From: Candidatus Aminicenantota bacterium
GTDB taxonomy: Bacteria; Acidobacteriota; Aminicenantia; Aminicenantales; Aminicenantaceae
DNA length: 64,000 bases
Assembly: GCA_014727835.1 (NCBI GenBank)
Contig: WJMT01000046.1
Location: 1-64,000 of the forward strand
Direction: 5' to 3'
Position numbers and translations under genes: made by a program. Within the stretch, counting starts at the first letter, position 1. Every line of letters starts with the position of its first letter. The notes beneath the pieces were generated by a model. It saw only the letters and a list, made by a program, of their open reading frames with translations. It was not told where the DNA came from and did no database searches. This document shows, in pieces, positions 63,833 to 64,000 of this stretch.

Positions 63833-64000
63833 ATGATCCTTGTTGATATCACTCCTTATGTCTTTATTTTAGGTATCATCTCCTTATTGATGGCTCTGGG
63901 CCTTTATTTTTTACTGAAAAGGCTTCCCCAGGGAACAGATCTTATGAAAGAGATCGCAGAATCCATCCATTCCGGCGCCATGACCTTTATCAAGCGCGAA
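63833..64000 (+). CDS. hppA: Membrane-bound ion-pumping pyrophosphatase (5' part)
   Basis: The first 56 codons are in the window and the rest lies beyond the right edge. AGAGG is spaced 7 nt before ATG 63833. The N-terminal helix (YVFILGIISLLMALGLYFLL) is followed by MKEIAESIHSGAMTFIKRE, the typical cytosolic segment of H+- or Na+-translocating pyrophosphatases. The pumped ion cannot be judged from this part. Confidence 0.88.
   Translation, partial: MILVDITPYVFILGIISLLMALGLYFLLKRLPQGTDLMKEIAESIHSGAMTFIKRE

Overview
The window looks like a chromosomal segment of a Gram-negative-type, probably anaerobic bacterium with moderate GC. Supporting signs are outer-membrane proteins (two TonB-type receptors, BamD, DUF481 and a small beta-barrel), a 9-gene complex I operon, an HdrD-like iron-sulfur reductase, a membrane pyrophosphatase, Tat-exported sulfatases and TldD, and many M14/S8/TldD-type peptidases. 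The mix resembles Candidatus Aminicenantes or nearby acidobacterial lineages; this is an inference from gene content, not a marker-gene assignment. No rRNA, tRNA, CRISPR array or intact insertion sequence was seen.

Layout. 1-4625 (minus) holds most of a giant lipoprotein: DUF5107, then TPRs, then a GH123-like region. It is cut by the left edge. 4626-5050 is non-coding and element-like. 5051-13554 (minus) carries PmbA, a Tat-exported TldD, a beta-CASP nuclease, a membrane protein, an AlkD-like protein, an M14 peptidase and a DUF438/hemerythrin/PAS sensor. 13683-15948 (plus) is a serine hydrolase and a zinc-ribbon protein. 15956-17846 (minus) is an NptA/PhoU phosphate unit.

17926-22459 (minus) is an AT-rich, overlapping operon: Rrf2 regulator, AIR-synthase-like protein, NadA, MnmA, LarE and a DUF302 gene. 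It has a consensus promoter and an operator-like palindrome. The last four genes each carry a point lesion: an ATT start, an in-frame TAA, a PP-loop Gly-to-Arg change and nonsense codons. This suggests an acquired operon in decay.

22615-32131 has DUF169, Pgi, a DUF481/SUOX-like/TonB receptor operon, a tiny CXXC protein with a NapH-like ferredoxin, and an unrecognised 595-residue protein. The last three transcription units share a ~28-bp upstream element (three copies), and the TonB operon also has a structured leader. 32264-33131 is a winged-helix/nucleotidyltransferase pair that looks like a toxin-antitoxin module. 33334-36431 holds two Tat-exported sulfatases. 36889-39698 encodes an exported kinase-like protein, an exported methyltransferase and an MBL hydrolase.

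39685-47198 is nuoABCDEFGHI, without nuoJKLMN. It is preceded by lipoamide dehydrogenase. 48960-53825 (plus) has a carboxypeptidase-regulatory/TonB-type outer-membrane protein and an HdrD-like redox protein. 54030-64000 has threonine aldolase (minus), then a plus-strand run of envelope and housekeeping genes: PASTA protein, Rpe, nucleotide-sugar epimerase, BamD, beta-barrel, S8 peptidase, RecN, MiaB and the start of HppA. Functionally the window combines ion-coupled energy metabolism (Nuo, Hdr-like, HppA), degradation of proteins and sulfated glycans, and envelope biogenesis.
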